Source: Mya arenaria
Lineage: Eukaryota > Mollusca > Bivalvia > Myida > Myidae
Direction of reading: 5' to 3'
Assembly (NCBI RefSeq): GCF_026914265.1
Contig: NC_069132.1
Span: forward strand, 35,582,932-35,646,931
DNA: 64,000 nucleotides
Shown here: positions 25,089 to 37,100 of the stretch, one piece after another
How positions within the stretch are numbered: position 1 is the stretch's first letter
Layout of the letters: each line of letters opens with the position of its first letter
Notes under the pieces: generated by a model
The model's database searches: none
Told to the model about the DNA's origin: nothing
Seen by the model: the letters and a program-made list of their open reading frames with translations, nothing else
Program-made: the position numbers and the translations under genes

Positions 25089-25391
25089 ATGCACCAGTCA
25101 ATTGTAACCACCACGACCCCCCCCCCAAGGTACCGGGGATAGCCGGGGAAATGGGCCGTGTTTTTACCTTCCCGGTGGCCCCGCAGTGCCGGGTGAATGC
25201 GGTGGTTTTGTATTAGCGCCAAATATAGCGGGGAATGCGCCTTACTTAGGGTCCCTGGGGTGCGGGGATATTTAGCGGGGATTTTACCATCAGTTCGTCC
25301 CCGCAGAGTGGGGGTTTTACCCGGGCTTGGCCGGACCGAAAGTCAAATTTCCCGGACCTGGAGGGACCGTGGTAACAATTGACTGGTGCAT
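25089..25391 (+). mobile_element. GC-rich MITE, family 2, copy 1
   Basis: The left end ATGCACCAGTCAATTGTAAC and the right end, which reads ATGCACCAGTCAATTGTTAC on the other strand, form terminal inverted repeats of about 24 bp. The interior is strikingly rich in CCGG and CCCC/GGGG runs against AT-rich surroundings. Related copies are at 49094-49276 and 60064-60392. Confidence 0.87.
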
Positions 25392-25760
25392 TAAATAATA
25401 TCTTTTCCAGTAATTTCGGTATAAAGGAGTAAAATAATTATAATTCTATTTTTTTCTCTTTTTAAATACATTATGGAAAAAAGGTAAAAATAGCAATGGG
25501 CGAATCCGAAGTGTGGCAAATTGTAAGGAGTATTAAAACTTAGATAATTTAAATGTTTTCAGATGCGATACTCGGAAAATTATTTCCATTTGGGGCCCAA
25601 ATATGAGCGAGTCCCTGTTCTGAGGCTGTACATAGCATAAAGCACAATATTTATTTCTTAAAATGCATAATATTTATACTATGATAACCTTATTATTATT
25701 GTTTTAACATGTTGTGACGACATACGACTTTAGTGTTATGGTTAAGCAGTGTCAATAACA

Positions 25761-26576
25761 GGAACAGAACAGAACAGAACAGAAGTTTATTTCGACTTAT
25801 GCAACAAAGCATCTCGTCAAACAAATATATACAATTATAGAAAATATTTATGCGTGTGATCATCGTTACAAGGTAGCCAATATCAGTAACAATACAAGAT
25901 AGCTCAAGAAATATGGAGATTGTTCACGTATAACAATATTGATAATAATAGATATAAGAAGCTGTTTATCTGGTTATTTAGATACAGTATGGAAATGCAG
26001 ATGATTAGTGGTCACGACAGTGATTGTACGGTTACGACTTCAAAAACAATATCATTGATAAATAGGTTTCTTCTATTATTTGCCTGTACCAAAAAATTAC
26101 ACAAATTTACAATAGTTGTTTTGTTATTACTACTAACTAGTTGAGTAAATTTAAACATGCTGGGTTTTACATAAAAATACTTTTTAATAAAAACTGTACG
26201 TAGGCCATCGAAACAATTACATTTTATAACAAAATGAAAATAATCCTCAATTTCCTGTGTATGGCATAATAAACATAATCTTTCATTTCTTGGCAGTCTG
26301 TTTTGTACCTGCCAGTTTCAATACGTAACCTGTGAGCTGATACACGTGATTGAGTGAGGTATTTTCTATTAGTTTTGTTAAATAGTAAATTAAGATATTC
26401 AGCTATACCAAACGTACTGTGCAGATGCAAATTTGTATAGAATATTAAGTTTCGCACTGTTTGCAATATCAGCACGCCACTTTTGTAGAAAACTATCGAT
26501 TAAACGTTGTTTAAAAACTTGAGCAAAGAGTTTGACAGGACGCGTGGCTATTCCAATTATCTGGGAGTAGTATTGT
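25761..26576 (-). mobile_element. 5'-truncated LINE fragment A
   Basis: On the minus strand a disrupted frame reads SAHRLRIETGRYK, then (after a shift) CNCFDGLRTVFIKKYF and LCKFLVQANNRRN. I recognise this as the C-terminal tail after the reverse transcriptase of a non-LTR retrotransposon. The 3' end at about 25764 carries a short TTCTG-type tandem repeat (CAGAACAGAACAGAACAG on the plus strand), as is usual for LINE tails. The clade is not certain. Confidence 0.62.
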
Positions 26577-28010
26577 TCAAGTCAAGTAAATTTTATTCAC
26601 AAAGTCGGATTGTGTAACAGGACAACATAAGCTCTAAAGAGCCTTTAGGACCAACTTATACATATTAAGCAATTTTCATAATACATAGTTATAATATAAG
26701 CACTTAGTTATATTATTAGCACATTATATATATATAATGAATGAATAATAGGATATTGCAAATACAAGCAAACTAGCTGGCAACTTCAACAACAATTCGT
26801 GCATAGCACTTCATAGCACTAACATATTCATGACAAAAGTAATACAAGCAACTGAATAAAGCATATTAATAAAGTTGGTGTGTTTACAAGCAAACTACTA
26901 GTATCTGGCAACTTCAATTACAGTTCATGCATAGCCCTACGAAGCAGTTAACATACATGTATTCATGACAAGAGATAATACAGGCAGCAGAAAAGCATGT
27001 TAATCAAGCAACAACACCACCAGGATAATAAAGATGAAGCAATTAAGTGAGTACAATCTGCCTAGCAACAAAAACACAATTCATGCATAACACAAACAGT
27101 TCCTAAGCATGAGTATGCACCCCCTGTGGAAACATCCCCTAATTTATGTCGTGTCACATGCTGGACATGAGCATTTTTCACCATTCCATCTTTTTATATG
27201 CGATTTAAACTGATCGAATGATGATATTTGCCTAAAAAGAGTCCGGTAGGAAAGTTCCACAGAGCTGCAGCTCAATACTTTAGGGATTTTTTACCATACA
27301 TAATTGTACCTTTCTGTTCTTGGTTGGGGTATTTCAACTGTGTTTGTATATCTAAAATTGAAATTGGAATTTTTTATGTTTAATAAGATCATGTAAAAAT
27401 TCCGGAATCATCTTATTTAGTATTTTGAAGGGTTTTAGTGCAATTGATCGAATGCGCCTGATTTTTGAAGAGGCTAGCGCTAGACCTGATTTGAGTAGTA
27501 CATTGTAGTTTCTCGTATTTATAGCTACTGTCATAATCTTCATATATGCATCTTAGAGCTCTCTCTTGGATTTGTTCAACTTTCTTAGAATTTCTTTCAC
27601 CTGTGAAGTGCCATGTTAGTGGACAGTTATTACAATTTGACATAATAAAGGAATGGTATATTGTTAATCTGCCAAAGTCTGTTCAAATATTTACTTATTC
27701 TTTTTAGGACATTCAATTGCCTTGATGCTTTTCTACATAAACTAGTGACATGAGATTTGAAGTTTAGTAAAAAAAAACTATCTAAATTTACACCTAGGAG
27801 TTTAACTTCGTCTTCACACTCTATGCAGATATCATGGAATTAAACTTAACGTTTTGTTGATTTGTTGACCTGGGCTACTGCCTGGAACTTTTCAGGATTG
27901 GCTTTCATTTGATTTTTTGAGAACCAGTCTACTAGGGAAATACTGTCATTTTCGACAGTTTCAACCAAGTCACTTATTGAATTACTGGCTTAAGATAGAG
28001 TGATATCGTT
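26577..28010 (-). mobile_element. 5'-truncated LINE fragment B (jockey/CR1-like reverse transcriptase)
   Basis: The minus strand retains LVDWFSKNQMKANPEKFQAV (about 27930-27870), WHFTGERNSKKVEQIQERAL (about 27600), KIRRIRSIALKPFKILNKM (about 27460-27400) and WNGE.CSCPACDTT (about 27200-27150). These are typical C-terminal RT and tail motifs of jockey- or CR1-type LINEs. Frameshifts separate them, so it is dead. The 3' non-coding part (26580-27120) contains two to three imperfect copies of a segment with CAAACTA..TATCTGGCAACTTC. It lies directly upstream of NXF1. Confidence 0.78.
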
Positions 28011-28119
28011 ATTAGTCCCAGTAATTATATAGATAAAGAAAGGCTTCTAAGCACCTTTTTTTCACCACGGCGTTATCTGTACGATAAAGTACGGTAATTA
28101 TGTTACTAGACTCACCCCG

Positions 28120-28163
28120 ACACAGAAATTGATGACGTAGTACGCTTAAGGAAATCCAGAAAC
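28120..28163 (+). promoter_or_regulatory. NXF1 leader with a CRE-like box
   Basis: GATGACGTAG at about 28131-28140 resembles an ATF/CREB site and lies about 25 bp before the start codon. There is no TATA box, as is common for housekeeping genes. The site is short and unproven. Confidence 0.3.
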
Positions 28164-31070
28164 ATGGCCGAGTTCAGGGTGACAACAGATCGAGATGGTT
28201 CGCGATCTTTTAACGGTAAATTCTTTCTCTTACATATTTACCACCGACTTAGTGGTTCATGTAGGCGTTATTACTTGGTACATATAACTTTGAAGGGACT
28301 TAATAAGCCGTACGATAATAAATTATGTCTCATTACATATATGGATACTGTATATTTTTTGTTTCGTTTTGAAGTACGTGACATGTCGCAATGCATGTGT
28401 AACTTACTATAATTTTAAACCGTTTTGAATGATTTGTCCTATTTAGTTCCAATGTTAGTCCAAATAATTGTACGTTTTTTACTATTATTGATATTTTATT
28501 ATTATTGATATGGCAAATGTACCAAAAGTGCACCCCAAAAGTGGATAGTTGTTCCGATCGGGATTCCGGGTTAAAGCATATTGCGTCCATAAAATATCAT
28601 AAAAACAAGAAATATTAATAGATAATGTTTTTTATATAAGTTCCCTACACAAAAAAATAAATATCCAACAAATAATTATGAGTTTGATGGGGTTTTCTTT
28701 ATTTCATTATCTCAAAACATAACGCAAGGCTGTAGTTCACAATTTTACAATAAACGGAGCACTATGGTCATGGCCAAGTTGTTACTATTGTATTAATGAG
28801 GTCTATCACGAAGCTTGTCGGAGGTGGCCGAGTAATTACGATTTGGTAGAGTTGTTCCGCTTGGCATAATTGTTTTCTGTGTCAGTCAAGTTTCGTTTTA
28901 TTGGAAAGGTAGATCGTTTAATGCTTGTTTTGTGCAAAACAGCTTTGTACTTACATGGTAAAGTATGAATATAAACCTTTATTATCCATTTCAAACATAA
29001 AATACTTCACTTAATACAATTTCAATATTTTTAAAACCCACCCAGTTTTTGCACAAACCTGTTTAGACGTGAGGGATTGAAAGACTCCTGTATAGCACGT
29101 CTATTATTTTAGAATAGTTCCAATGTATGATATTTCAGACCATGATGACAGATGGACCCGCGGAGGTGGATCTGGGAGGTATCGCGGGCGAGGTGGAAAC
29201 TTTAACAGGAGGCCAAGACGTAAGCGCAGTGCAAGTTAAAATGAATTGTCACAGAAATTGACAGATCATACAGAATAAGGACTTTTTTCTGCTTATTACA
29301 TGCTTGCATTATCAAAAATGATATGAGTAAACATTCTTTTGACATACAATTATTTAGATTTTGTTGGTTTAATGTGAGTTTTTTATTTGTAGATCAATAA
29401 TGGTAAACGCTCTTCTATGATCTTGACTATGTAATTATCATTTAGTATCAACCAATACAGCAATAGACAGTTGCTTGATTAAGCCATTATACCCGGTAAT
29501 TATTTATACACTAATAGTTCCTTTATTTATATATAGCAAAAAGTTTGCTTATAAATATGTTGAGGTATTGATGAAGATTACATTAAAAACTAATATGCAT
29601 TCTTTAAAATGTATCTAATGATAAAAGTGAGTAATATTTTTAATAATGATAATTTTTTTATTCATGTAACCATGGACCTATAAACCATGGATTGGCAACT
29701 CTCATCTGTGTTAATGCGATAATCTCAAACTCACGCGTGCAGCGGGATTTCATTCCGAGATCTTACCGTGTGGTCATTTTCAAGACGTCCGACATCGGCC
29801 GAATATATACATGTAGGAAAACATTAATTAAAATTGACTTAAATGCGTGGTACTTTTATTTGAGTTGATAATAGTCCAATGGAATCTGATTAAAATCACA
29901 GTTATTAATTATAATTAAATCTATAACGAACAAGGCATTATTAGAAGAGTTGGCGGTAATAACCGAAGATCGCCGTTAATCACCGATCGGAGATTCGGCG
30001 GAATTTTTCGATATTTGCCGAGCGCGCGCTAAGGATTGTGGGTAAATTATTATTTCTTATCGTTTCACCTATATGGGGCAGTTGCCAATCCATGCTTTAT
30101 AGGTCCGTGATGTAACTTAGAGATGGAAAATGATGCTGTTAGATGATATGAGTACAGTACAGTATGTTTCATCCCTTTTTCATACAGGAGGTGGTGGATA
30201 TGGTTACGGAGGGTCAAGTTATAACCGGGGTCGTGGAGGTTACAGTGGGGGTCGTGGACGTGGAGGGGACAGAGATGGACCAGGGCCGCGAAGCCGGCTG
30301 GATGATGATGGAGATGAAACAATGGGCAACAGTGAGACCAAGGACATTGCCAGATAGTATGTAACTATGTATATTAGATAGTGATGATCCGATGATCGAT
30401 TATAATCAAAAATTGATTTGTTGGACCTGAAATTGGCGACAATCGATTTTATTTGGTCATAATCGATCATCGATTCAACCTGCAAGTTGTTTTTGTTCTT
30501 TCCTCTCATTATTTGCGTTTGGTTAATTTTTGCCAATTTTCTCCTTTGAGTTTGTTATTCATTCGGGATTGTACAGTTGTTATGGTTAATAATATGGCGG
30601 AAAGCAACAACAACACTAAATAACTTCAAACATAAGCATAACATAAGCATAGTTACGATATTGTCAGAAACTGAATGTACTATGGATAATCGGTTACTTG
30701 AGTGGAAATGATTCTCAACACTAATATTAGATATTGTAGGGACAATATTCTTGTTTGAATAATCTTCTCTAAAGTCAGTGCACATGTTCACTCATATTTC
30801 ATACATTAGTTTATATGAGTACTTCATTATATGTTGTTAATAAATATTATTGAATTCTTTTAAAAGCAATTTATGTTCCATGATCAAGAGCACTGTTTTG
30901 CTCATTTGAAAAAAAGGATTCCCTTTGAAACAATAAAATAGTTAGTCCATGCTGTAAGTGTCTAACAAGAAGTTATTTGTTTAGCAATCCATATGGAAGA
31001 TCATCTAGAGGCAACTTCAGAGGCAATAGCAAATACAGAAGTGACAACAGAAATAGGCCTACACAAATAG
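28164..31070 (+). CDS. nxf1: NXF1 exons 1-4: RGG-rich N-terminal region
   Basis: Residues 1-129 are arginine- and glycine-rich, with RYRGRGGNFNRRPRR, GGYGYGGSSYNRGRGG and GGRGRGGDRDG in exons 2 and 3, then an acidic break (RLDDDGDE). In known NXF1 the equivalent segment binds RNA non-specifically, contacts ALYREF, and carries the nuclear localisation signal. The repeats here are denser than in the human protein. Exon 3 (169 bp) follows a hAT-like MITE by about 78 bp. Confidence 0.9.
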
Positions 31071-34000
31071 GTAACATTAATTGATTCATGTATGTTTCTC
31101 TCATTCTGTCGAGATACTGCCTTAACTATAGTTTAAAACATTCTGGCACGATTATTTTTTTCTCATGATTTTTTAAGGACTAATCATGGTTATTTTTCCA
31201 TCAAAAAGCTCAGGCAGTTTAAATATTTTGCTAGTAAAACCACTGACTCCAAGTTTATAACATTTGAGCATTTTATACAAAGACTTAATATGTTCCTCTC
31301 CACTTGATACAGGTGGCGATGCGGGCATATTCAAGAGACTGGGGTTGCCACTAGATAGGAAAACGATGGGTGATTCGGATTGGTACAAAGTCACAGTATG
31401 TTTCTACTTCTAAGAATTTTATTTATTTTAGCGGGACAATTGTCTTGTATTATGCCTCTCATTCAAAAGGATAATATTTATTTTGTAATTTTAAAAACAA
31501 AATTCAAAAAGGCAAATAAAATTGTGTGGCTAGGGTTACATCTTGTCCAAAGACAGATAGGGTAAGCAGGCTTTTTTCAATTTGACTTTATGTTAGAACT
31601 ATTTTCAAAACAAATATTAAACAAATATTGTCTTTATTAATTATTCCCAACATTCAATCTTTTTGTTTGATATTTCGAGTATATTAACTTGTCAATATAA
31701 TAACTTAAATTTTGTCTTTATACAGATTCCTTGGGGAAAGAAAACTGAGAAGGATTTTATTCTCAAGAGCATCAATGATCATATAGATGTGCCGTTTGTT
31801 CCAACATATGTAAGTTTCTTGTTTTGTGGCATTAACAATAAACAACTTACACTAGAACTAGGTATACTGTATTTATATGATGTCAAACCTGAGGCAGGTC
31901 TTAAATGATACCAGAAAAAAACAATTTCAGAAGAAAAAAGGAAAAATTCTGAAGTGTATCAGGTTTAAGCGTTACATTTCATTTAGCTATTAAATAATTT
32001 AAATTAATTTGATTTTGTAAAACAAAATAACCTTAATGCGATTAACCTAAATGCAATTATCTTGATATTCATTGCTTTGAATTAAGGCTTGAAAACTTAA
32101 AAGTAGAATGTAACACACCTTATGACGGACACTTAAGGAATGGTGTGCTGAGATTGATTCAGATTGCTTGAGAAGTTTTGTTTTATTTGCGCTGATGCAT
32201 ATATTGATAATTTCTTTGTAGTTTCACTATGAGGATAAGAATGCAGTGTTCTACGTGAATGACAGCCGGGCTGCAGAGGGATTAAAGTCAACTACAAAGA
32301 GAGTCACTATGCCAAATGGCTACAAGGTATGCCATATGGTTTTCTTGTTTTGCCTATGAAGTGTGGCAGACACAAATGGATTTTTTTTCTGGCATCATTG
32401 TTTTCTGCATTCTCACCACACTTTGGTCTCCAATCTATAATTTTGGATCAATTTGGCGACTAGTCTTCAAACTTGGTATGCACATAGGTCATGGTCAGTA
32501 GATGACTGGTTCAAGTCATGGTGACCTTTACTAGAAAAATGATGGGCACCCCTGATAGGCAACACATAATCTGCAGCATTTTAGTTTTTGTTACTACACG
32601 ATCATAGAATTGATAGTGTGTAAAGTTTGCTTCATATAAATAAAAAGATAAAATATTTCTTCCATTGTTCAGAAAGAGGTTGTTGTTGAAACTCTTATTC
32701 AGTTGGGTTTCAGCAATTACGAGCAGATATGAAAGTTTATCATTAAGGATTTTACGAATTTCATGGAATTTGTACTGTATGCTGTTAATATTTAGGTAGC
32801 TTAAGAAGAATGATCTTTTACACCTGTATTTAAATTTTATGGATTTTAAGATTGATAATAAATTTGATGAATATTGATTATTGATGATCATAATTGATTA
32901 TTGGCGACATTAAGCGCCCATCTATGCTTATTCTATTTTATTTGATGTTCACGCCATCAGTACCAAAAAGGTTTATTCTTACTCAAAGAATAGAAGTTGC
33001 TGTGAATGTTGCAAAGAATATTCACCGTTATGAAAAATGTATGTCTTACTATAGCAATTGGTATGAAGAAATTAGATTTAAATTTCAATGCTGACAATTT
33101 CCTTCTTCCAGATGACAATTTTAGTCAAGCCCAGTCAACCACCTAACATTCCGATGGGAAAAGAAGAGATTGATAAACTGAAGGTAAGTCGTGATAGCAA
33201 AAAAACAAGTTGTGTTGAGCTGCAACAATATTCTGGTATTCAAATAAATACAGGTTTACTGATTATACTGAAGATATTGACCTACAATTCACTTTATTTC
33301 GTACCAGTATATTTACAATTTTTGAAGATACAAAAATATTTAGAAAATGCCTAAATCTAAACATGGAGGATAATATCATCAATTGTAAAACATTTTTGTC
33401 TCATGGTTTATGTAAAAATTATGTGTTTAAATCAAGATTCCTGCTGTCAGCTTGTGTCATATTTGTTTGAAGTTCACAATGCATTGTGGTTTATTGAATT
33501 TTATAACACACCAGTGTTACATTATCTTGGCCTCTGAAAAGGACACTAGTTTTGGTTTCTACCCAAGAAACAGAAACAGAATTGATTCATATCACCGAGT
33601 ATCTGCAAGGTTCGCATGATCTGTCTGACCTGCCAGGCAAGTCTGGTAATATTTGGTAAAAAATGGTAGATAATTTGCCAAACTTAAGTAGTCAAAGAAC
33701 AAAATCATTCTAGTTAAATAAGAAATTTTTTCTGGTAAAAGATATTTGAGACATCTGAACTGTCATCACAGTTTTAGATCAGTAGGTATGAAGAAAACTA
33801 ATCTTTAACTTAAGAGTGAATGGCTTCATTCTGTCTTCAGGTGTGTATGAGTAACCGCTACGACCCGGCCACAAAGGCGTTAAACCTGAGTTGTCTCCAT
33901 ACGGACCAAGAGTTGGCACAGAGCAACCTGTTCATGTGCCTTGCCCGACCACAGGTCATGTCCAATGTGGTGAAAGTCATCAAAGAAAACATTCCCGAGG

Positions 34001-34125
34001 TAAACGGCTCTTTTCTAGCTTCTCTGTTTGTGTTGTTTTTGTCAAAGAGGTTGAATTATATTTATCAGGGATGTGATTTGTCTGCGGATTCGCGGAATTC
34101 CGCGGATCTTATGATGGCCCCAGAG

Positions 34126-34157
<32 letters not shown>

Positions 34158-37100
34158 AAATAAAAATAAAATAAAAAATACCTAAAAAAATTATTTGGTT
34201 GCTTTCAGTTGTTTTATTTAATATTCCAGTTTGCTACAAATTTAAAGTCAGGAGAGCCCTCAAAAGAGCTTCTAAAAAGTCATTTTTTCTTCTACAGCAG
34301 TGCGCTTTTGACCCAAAAAGCGCCCATAAACCCATGGCCAAAACAGTTTCAGCCCTCCGGCCCTGCCAGGTCAATCACATCCCTGTTTATGCAAAATCTA
34401 GTATAGTCTTAAGGTTTTAGCTATTAAATGAATTATATTATGATACTGCGCCCTGTCCATTTTTGGTAGCACCCTTCTTTCCTAATGGATTCCAGCATGT
34501 GCATCCTTCAGTCATCTTTGATTTGAATACCTTTGCTACTTTAAGATTGTTTTATCTTTGAAGAATATCTATGTATTGTCACAGTCCTGGTGTTACTTGT
34601 GGTGGCAGAGTCATGCAGAATATTTAACCTTGGCTGTAGCTAAAGAATCGTTATCGATATTCATGTGAAACTTGGATCATATTTTACCAGGCACAATATG
34701 CATATTTTTTTCAAGGAGGGCCCATTCCTTAGGCTTGAATGTGTTGTGCTATGCACCTAGATGGACAATGAGCATATCTATAAAGATATGTATTTAAACA
34801 CTGTGGTATATGTTTCCAGCAGTTAGGTTGGAACATGAAAAAAATCTATGAACTTTTTTGTTCTGTGATGTGACAAACTTTTGTTCTGTTCCAGTTGGTA
34901 CAGCTAGATGTGAGCAACAACAAGCTCCAGAGTCTGGAGCACCTGGGCGGTCTTGTCCCTAGCACGCCCGACATGAAAGTGCTTAACCTGGCTAACAACA
35001 AGGTACGTCAAAGAAAGGGTTGATGTTAGGGAATAGGGAGTTACCATGATTGGTAAGATACAACAAGCAAGAGAATATTGGTAATGGAGTTTGTTATAAA
35101 TTTATCTTCATTTGGAGAAAACACGATGATATGCATCACTCGCTCGTCATTTATGATGATTAATTTTAAACTATCATTTGTCATTGTTAACTTGTTGTTA
35201 ATTTCACCCAATGTTTGCAGATAAACATGTTGGAGGAGTTACGTAAAGTACAGAAGTGGAAGATAGACTGGTTGACTCTGGACGGCAATCCTCTCTGTGA
35301 TAAGTTCAATGATCACACTGCGTATGTCAGGTAATCGGCAAGGAGAAACCAGTCCGGTAAGGTCAGGTTATGTGGAGGGGTTTAAGGTAGAAGGGGAAGG
35401 GGCAGGAAGGGTTTGATTCATGATCGTTTGTCATCAACTGAATTGAGCTAAGTAATCAACTGAATTGAGCTTAGTAATGTTCAGAATTGCTATAATCTGC
35501 CACAATTTAAAATAGAACAAGAGATAAAATAAATGATTGTGTTTTTGGTTTTGTATTCTCATTCAGTGTAGGTTTAAACTCATGCAAAGTCATGCACTAT
35601 AAGTCAAAGATAGTATTAGCCTGATAGCCTGAGAACATAAATGACTCTTTAGTTATTTGTTTATAATGAATCTTTAACTAAAGCTAGGAGTCTGATCATC
35701 AGTCAAATTTCCTTTTCCTGGATCAGAACAGACTGGTTTTAATATATTTTATAGTAGCAATTGTAACATCTGCCATCAAAGTTTCTGTTCATTTAAAGGA
35801 AGAAGAAAAACAGTAGAAAAACCTTATTATAACACCAGATATTGTCACTGTTATAGACTACCTTATTACATTAAGAAAATAATGTATAACCTAACTACAA
35901 ATAGAAAATAATGAATAATTATATTTAAAGCACTCTCTTCATCTAGGTATGTAAAACACCAGTAGCAGGCATGTTTTGATACAAAATGGCTCCAACTAGC
36001 GACCGGGTTGCTGCCCAAAGAAGATAAGTGCAAGTGTGTCACCAATGACGGGTCAAGGCGAGCCAAAAAGGCCGTCGGCCTAAACAGGGGCAGCTTAGCA
36101 CATTGAGAGCAAAAAACACCAAGCCAGTTACATGGCACCCAACATCAGATTGGGGAAAATAGGTTGATGGCTTGGTGTAGTAGATGTGGTCAGATGCTCC
36201 AATGTTACACAGACTGAGGGCAACTCAGTACTGGTTGGCAGCCCAGGAAATGTTTGCTTCTTAGATGTTGTCAGTGTTAAACATTATCTTCTGGCTGTTG
36301 AGTCGTAAAAGGGCACAAAGTACTGGTGTATACTAAACCCAGGAAATGTCTGAAAAAAGGTTCTGAAACACATTGGTCACTAGATTGGTAGCCAATTATC
36401 ATGGCATTTAGTACTGGTACATCCCAGGAAAGATTTAGATCCATCCAATGCCAAAAACATGAAAGCAACTGGGTGTGTTTACAATACAGCAAGATGATAT
36501 ATCTAATTCATTGGATAAACTCATGAATATCGTAGTGTGCTTGTAATTAATATAATAGTTATTGAGAAAAATCCAGTATTTAAAAGTATCATAACTTTGT
36601 TTCGACATGAAATAGTGAAGTGCCATGTAAAGTCTGCTGTCTAACAGAATAACAAGAAATATGCCATGAAAAAAAACTTGTGTCTTACTCCGAAAAACAC
36701 AGTAGCTGTCATTTTGAAAGGATTTTTGTTAATAAAGAAAAATGATGGCAGATAGTATTGAAGATGCAAAAAGGTTCATAAGCATATCTTTGATAATCAT
36801 CCACAAATACAAACAACTGGTCCATGGAAAAGGAATTGGCAAGATTATAATTGATCTTTAATTGAATTAAGATACTTAAACACAAGATCTATTAACATAC
36901 TTAAAAACAAGATCTTTATTTATTCTTATTGTCGTATCTAGCTCAAATCTTAATATCAAGATTGTAAAGACTGCTTGATCATTTGTTATCATTTGCTTGT
37001 TGACTTTAACCACAACTGCTACTGAGCAGTTTCAGACTTGTTTATTTTATGTTTCAGTGGTGTTAGGCGACTATTTCCTAAAGTTTTAAAATTGGTAAGA

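Noticed and set aside
30240-30536. Minus-strand frame with a proline/arginine-rich end
   Set aside because: It is the antisense of the RGG-coding NXF1 exon 3.
32511-32891. 126-codon minus-strand frame in NXF1 intron 7
   Set aside because: The segment SLLVIAETQLNKSF hints at an endonuclease-type LINE fragment, but it is too short and isolated to call.
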